DNA from: Omphiscola glabra
Taxonomy: Eukaryota > Mollusca > Gastropoda > Lymnaeidae
DNA: 64,000 bases
NCBI GenBank assembly: GCA_964017045.1
Contig: OZ024794.1
Span: 8,096,329 to 8,160,328, forward strand
Reading direction: 5' to 3'
In this document: in pieces, positions 61,173 to 64,000 of the stretch
How positions within the stretch are numbered: the first letter of the stretch is position 1
Layout: each line of letters begins with the position of its first letter
Notes under the pieces: model-generated
The model's database searches: none
Told to the model about the DNA's origin: nothing
The model's input: only the letters and a program-made list of their open reading frames with translations
Program-made: the position numbers and the translations under genes

Positions 61173-61930
61173 GGAAATGAATGTATGGAACATTTTGTAA
61201 TTGCTTCTTACCCATTGGATTGGTCGAAGGGCCCAGATTTAGAGAACAATAAGGGCTTACTTCCAAATTAGTTCAACGTACCATTAGGAAAAGTACAGAA
61301 AACAGACTAAGTTCACCTACATAACTTACAAAAAACATATGTTTTATGTCGTACTTTTGTAACAATTCTGTCTGGTCAAAACTCATTTCCATAGCCAGGT
61401 CTCAGACAGATCTCCCCTATGCCTTGTGTAATCAGCTATGACGCGATATAGCATAAGCCGGGAGAGCTCTGCAGAGGGAGATAAACCCGAACAAGCGTCG
61501 AGTTCCCTCTACCGAGATGCTTGCCATTCGAAGTAATAAATCCTTTTGTTACGTATGTTATATGATCAGTGATTCTCAAGCCTGCTTTAATAAACAGCTC
61601 AAATTCGTGAAGTATGAATACTGAAATGGGAGGCGGGTCTTTTAAAGCAGGAAATAAAAGTGTATGAAAAAAAAAAGAAATCCTCACAGTATTTACGTGT
61701 TTCTTATGGTCGGTCTAGAAATATCAAGGCTGCCGCCATCTTGTTGAAAATGGGTCCACATCCTTCTGTTTTTTGGATATGATAATAAATGTTTTTTCCG
61801 GAAACCTATTTTTGATATCAAAGTAGATTTTTTTGAGGTGAGCAAATGCTAATTTTTTTTATAGTTACAAAAAAACTACGAGCTATGCTCTGTTTTTTTT
61901 TTTTTTTTGGTTTGTGTTTTTTTTTTTTTG
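61173..61930. other. Single-copy DNA ending in T runs
   Basis: No gene seen. Two long T homopolymers (about 61892-61909 and 61918-61929) abut the palindrome. Confidence 0.5.
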
Positions 61931-62077
61931 CAGAGACGTATTACTTACATCAATAATTGTCTCTGATATTCTATCTCTGAGCCAAATTTAAAGAATTTAA
62001 TAATTTATTATATTCTTTAAATTTGGCTCAGAGATAGAATATCAGAGACAATTATTGATGTAAGTAATACGTCTCTG
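61931..62077. repeat. 147-bp near-perfect palindrome
   Basis: The left arm 61931-61996 and right arm 62012-62077 are exact reverse complements over 66 bases. The inner bases continue to pair right up to a single central base at 62004, with one mismatch (61997/62011). It starts cagagacgta and ends tacgtctctg. Possible origins are a fold-back element, an RNA hairpin, a recent inverted duplication or a read fold-back artefact. Confidence 0.97.
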
Positions 62078-62194
62078 GCGTAGGGGAGATACGTCTCTCT
62101 TATTAATTATATGTGCTTATCTTCGGTTTTTGAACTTCAAATTCTTTTATTCCCGGGAGTTAAGTTTTTACAAAACTAAGATTACAATAACCAT

Positions 62195-62335
62195 AGGGAC
62201 TAACACTTAAGTTTTTGTACTACTTTCTATTTATTGCTTTTTTCCTTTGTCGTGTCTGCTGACGAAGGCTCTTAGCCGAAACGTTCTTCTTTTATTGCCC
62301 TGTCTTTATGTTCCAAGCTTCAACATACATTTTCC
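62195..62335 (+). mobile_element. Dispersed repeat with hammerhead-like core, copy 2
   Basis: It shares cacttaagttttt, cgtgtctgctgacgaaggct, cttagccgaaacgtt, tgccctgtcttta and caagcttcaaca with 55690-55815. Here the first box is intact (CTGACGA), followed by a GGCT/AGCC stem with CTT loop and GAAAC. That is the core order of a hammerhead ribozyme with one extra A after the first box. Hammerheads are known in Penelope-like elements and retrozymes. No reverse transcriptase is nearby, so the assignment is tentative. Its 3' flank passes directly into the 25-bp array. Confidence 0.5.
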
Positions 62336-63915
62336 ACTACTACCATCGCTCAGCTTTACCCCTACTCCCATCACACAGCTTTACCACTACTCCCATCACT
62401 CAGCTTTACCCATACTCCCATCACTCAGCTTTACCCCTACTCCCATCACTCAGCTTTACCACTACTCCCATCACTCAGCTTTACCCCTACTCCCATCACT
62501 CAGCTTTACCACTACTCCCATCATTCAGCTTTACCCCTACTCCCATCACTCAGCTTTACCACTACTCCCATCACTCAGCTTTACCCCTACTCCCATCATT
62601 CAGCTTTACCCCTAATCCCATCACTCAGCTTTACCACTACTCCCATCACTCAGCTTTACCCCTACTCCCATCATTCAGCTTTACCACTACTCCCATCACT
62701 CAGCTGTACCCCTACTCCCATCACTCAGCTTTACCACTACTCCCATCACTCAGCTTTACCCCTACTCCCATCACTCAGCTGTACCACTACTCCCATCACT
62801 CAGCTTTACCCCTACTCCCATCACTCAGCTTTACCCCTCCTCCCATCACTCAGCTGTACCACTACTCCCATCACTCAGCTTTATCCCTACTCCCATCACT
62901 CAGCTTTACCACTACTCCCATCACTCAGCTTTACCCCTATTCCCATCACTCAGCTTTACCCCTACTCCCATTACTCAGCTGTACCCCTACTCCCATCACT
63001 CAGCTTTACCACTACTCCCATCACTCAGCTTTACCACTACTCCCATCACTCAGCTGTACCTGTACCCTTACTCTCATCACTCAGCTTTACCCCTACTCCC
63101 ATCACTCAGATGTACCCCTACTCCCATCACTCAGCTTTACCACTACTCCCTTCACTCAGCTTTACCACTACTCCCATCATTCAGCTTTACCACTAATCCC
63201 ATCATTCAGCTTTACCACTACTCCCATCACTCAGCTTTACTTCTACTCCCATCACTCAGCTGTACCCCTACTCCCATCACTCAGCTATACCCCTACTCCC
63301 ATCACTTAGCTTTACAACTACTCCCATCACTCAGCTTTACCCCTACTCCCATCACTCAGCTTTACCACTACTCCCATCACTCAGCTGTACCCCTACTCCC
63401 ATCACTCAGCTATACCCCTACTCCCATCACTTGGCTTTACAACTACTCCCATCACTCAGCTGTACCCCTACTCCCATCACTTAGCTGTACCCCTACTCCC
63501 ATCACTCAGCTATACCCCTACTCCCATCACTCAGCTTTACCCCTACTCCCATCACTCAGCTTTACCCCTACTCCCATCACTCAGCTGTACCCCTACTCCC
63601 ATCACTCAGCTTTACCCCTACTCCCATCACTCAGCTTTACCCCTCCTCCCATCACTCAGCTGTACCACTACTCCCATCACTCAGCTTTATCCCTACTCCC
63701 ATCACTCAGCTTTACCCCTACTCCCATCACTCAGCTTTACCCCTACTCCCATCACTCAGCTTTACCCCTACTCCCATCACTCAGCTGTACCCCTACTCCC
63801 ATCACTCAGCTTTACCCCTACTCCCATCACTCAGCTTTACCCCTACTCCCATCATTCAGCTTTACCACTACTCCCATCACTCAGCTTTACCCCTACTCCC
63901 ATCACTCAGCTTTAC
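62336..63915. repeat. 25-bp minisatellite
   Basis: About 63 copies of cagctttacccctactccca plus tcact. ccacta and gctgta variants are intermixed. A stretch near 62807-62900 recurs near 63632-63700 (the unusual cccctcctccc and ttatccc units in the same order), suggesting a block duplication of about 825 bases (33 units). Long + ORFs (up to 333 codons) follow from the stop-free unit. Confidence 0.97.
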
Positions 63916-64000
63916 CTCAATCCTTCCTTCATTATAATTTATTATTTGAACCTTATTTCTCTGATCATCTTAGTATTCAGCAAAAAAAAAAAAAAAAAAA
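63916..64000. other. AT-rich end with terminal poly-A
   Basis: Single-copy AT-rich DNA, then at least 18 A at the window edge. It could be a retroposon tail or a plain A run, and the edge prevents a decision. Confidence 0.5.

Noticed and set aside
62308..63309. 333-codon + ORF of SLSFTPTPITQLY-like repeats
   Set aside because: By-product of the 25-bp minisatellite. It begins inside a dispersed repeat.

Overview
This is eukaryotic nuclear DNA with no sign of a bacterial or viral gene layout. It is AT-rich, has no operons and no long single-copy ORF, and is crowded with tandem repeats and transposon relics. An invertebrate fits best, probably a mollusc and perhaps a heterobranch gastropod. This is inferred from tRNA-headed SINE DNA, non-LTR elements ending in (TAA)n, SPIN-like hAT elements (a family reported from a pond snail), and a dispersed GAAGGCTCTTAG..GAAACG repeat. 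None of these proves a species.

Tandem arrays are the main content. I count about fifty minisatellites with units of 13 to 87 bp. They cover roughly 23-24 kb by hand tally, more than a third of the window. The largest are a 15/20-bp array (3.3-5.2 kb), a 43-bp array (6.6-10.2 kb), a 46-bp array with an internal 1150-bp higher-order duplication (19.7-22.5 kb), a 33-bp and a 30-bp array (35.8-37.6 kb), a 32-bp array (49.3-50.1 kb), a 28-bp array (53.0-54.2 kb) and a 25-bp array (62.3-63.9 kb). Most units are unrelated to each other, so the arrays look independently born. Nearly all long ORFs here are by-products of arrays whose unit lacks stop codons.

Mobile elements lie between the arrays. 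A 2.95-kb hAT insertion at 27603-30547 has a perfect 15-bp terminal inverted repeat and a perfect 8-bp target duplication. It carries a decayed reverse transcriptase and another hAT-like piece. A 340-bp hAT MITE at 40852-41191 also has a perfect 8-bp duplication. A SPIN-like MITE lies at 42335-42530, with a second truncated copy at 1-133. There are two 5'-truncated CR1/L2-like retroposon ends (14984-15446 and 48894-49246), a tRNA-derived SINE (58511-58790), two relics of another hAT family, and two copies of a repeat with a hammerhead-ribozyme-like core (55690-55815 and 62195-62335). The second of these runs straight into the 25-bp array.

Genes are almost absent. Two GC-rich stretches look like possible coding exons: 41875-42056, with a polyadenylation signal about 200 bases downstream, and 57584-57931. 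I recognise neither protein. The window is best read as intergenic or intronic DNA. A 147-bp almost perfect palindrome (61931-62077) is the most unusual single structure.
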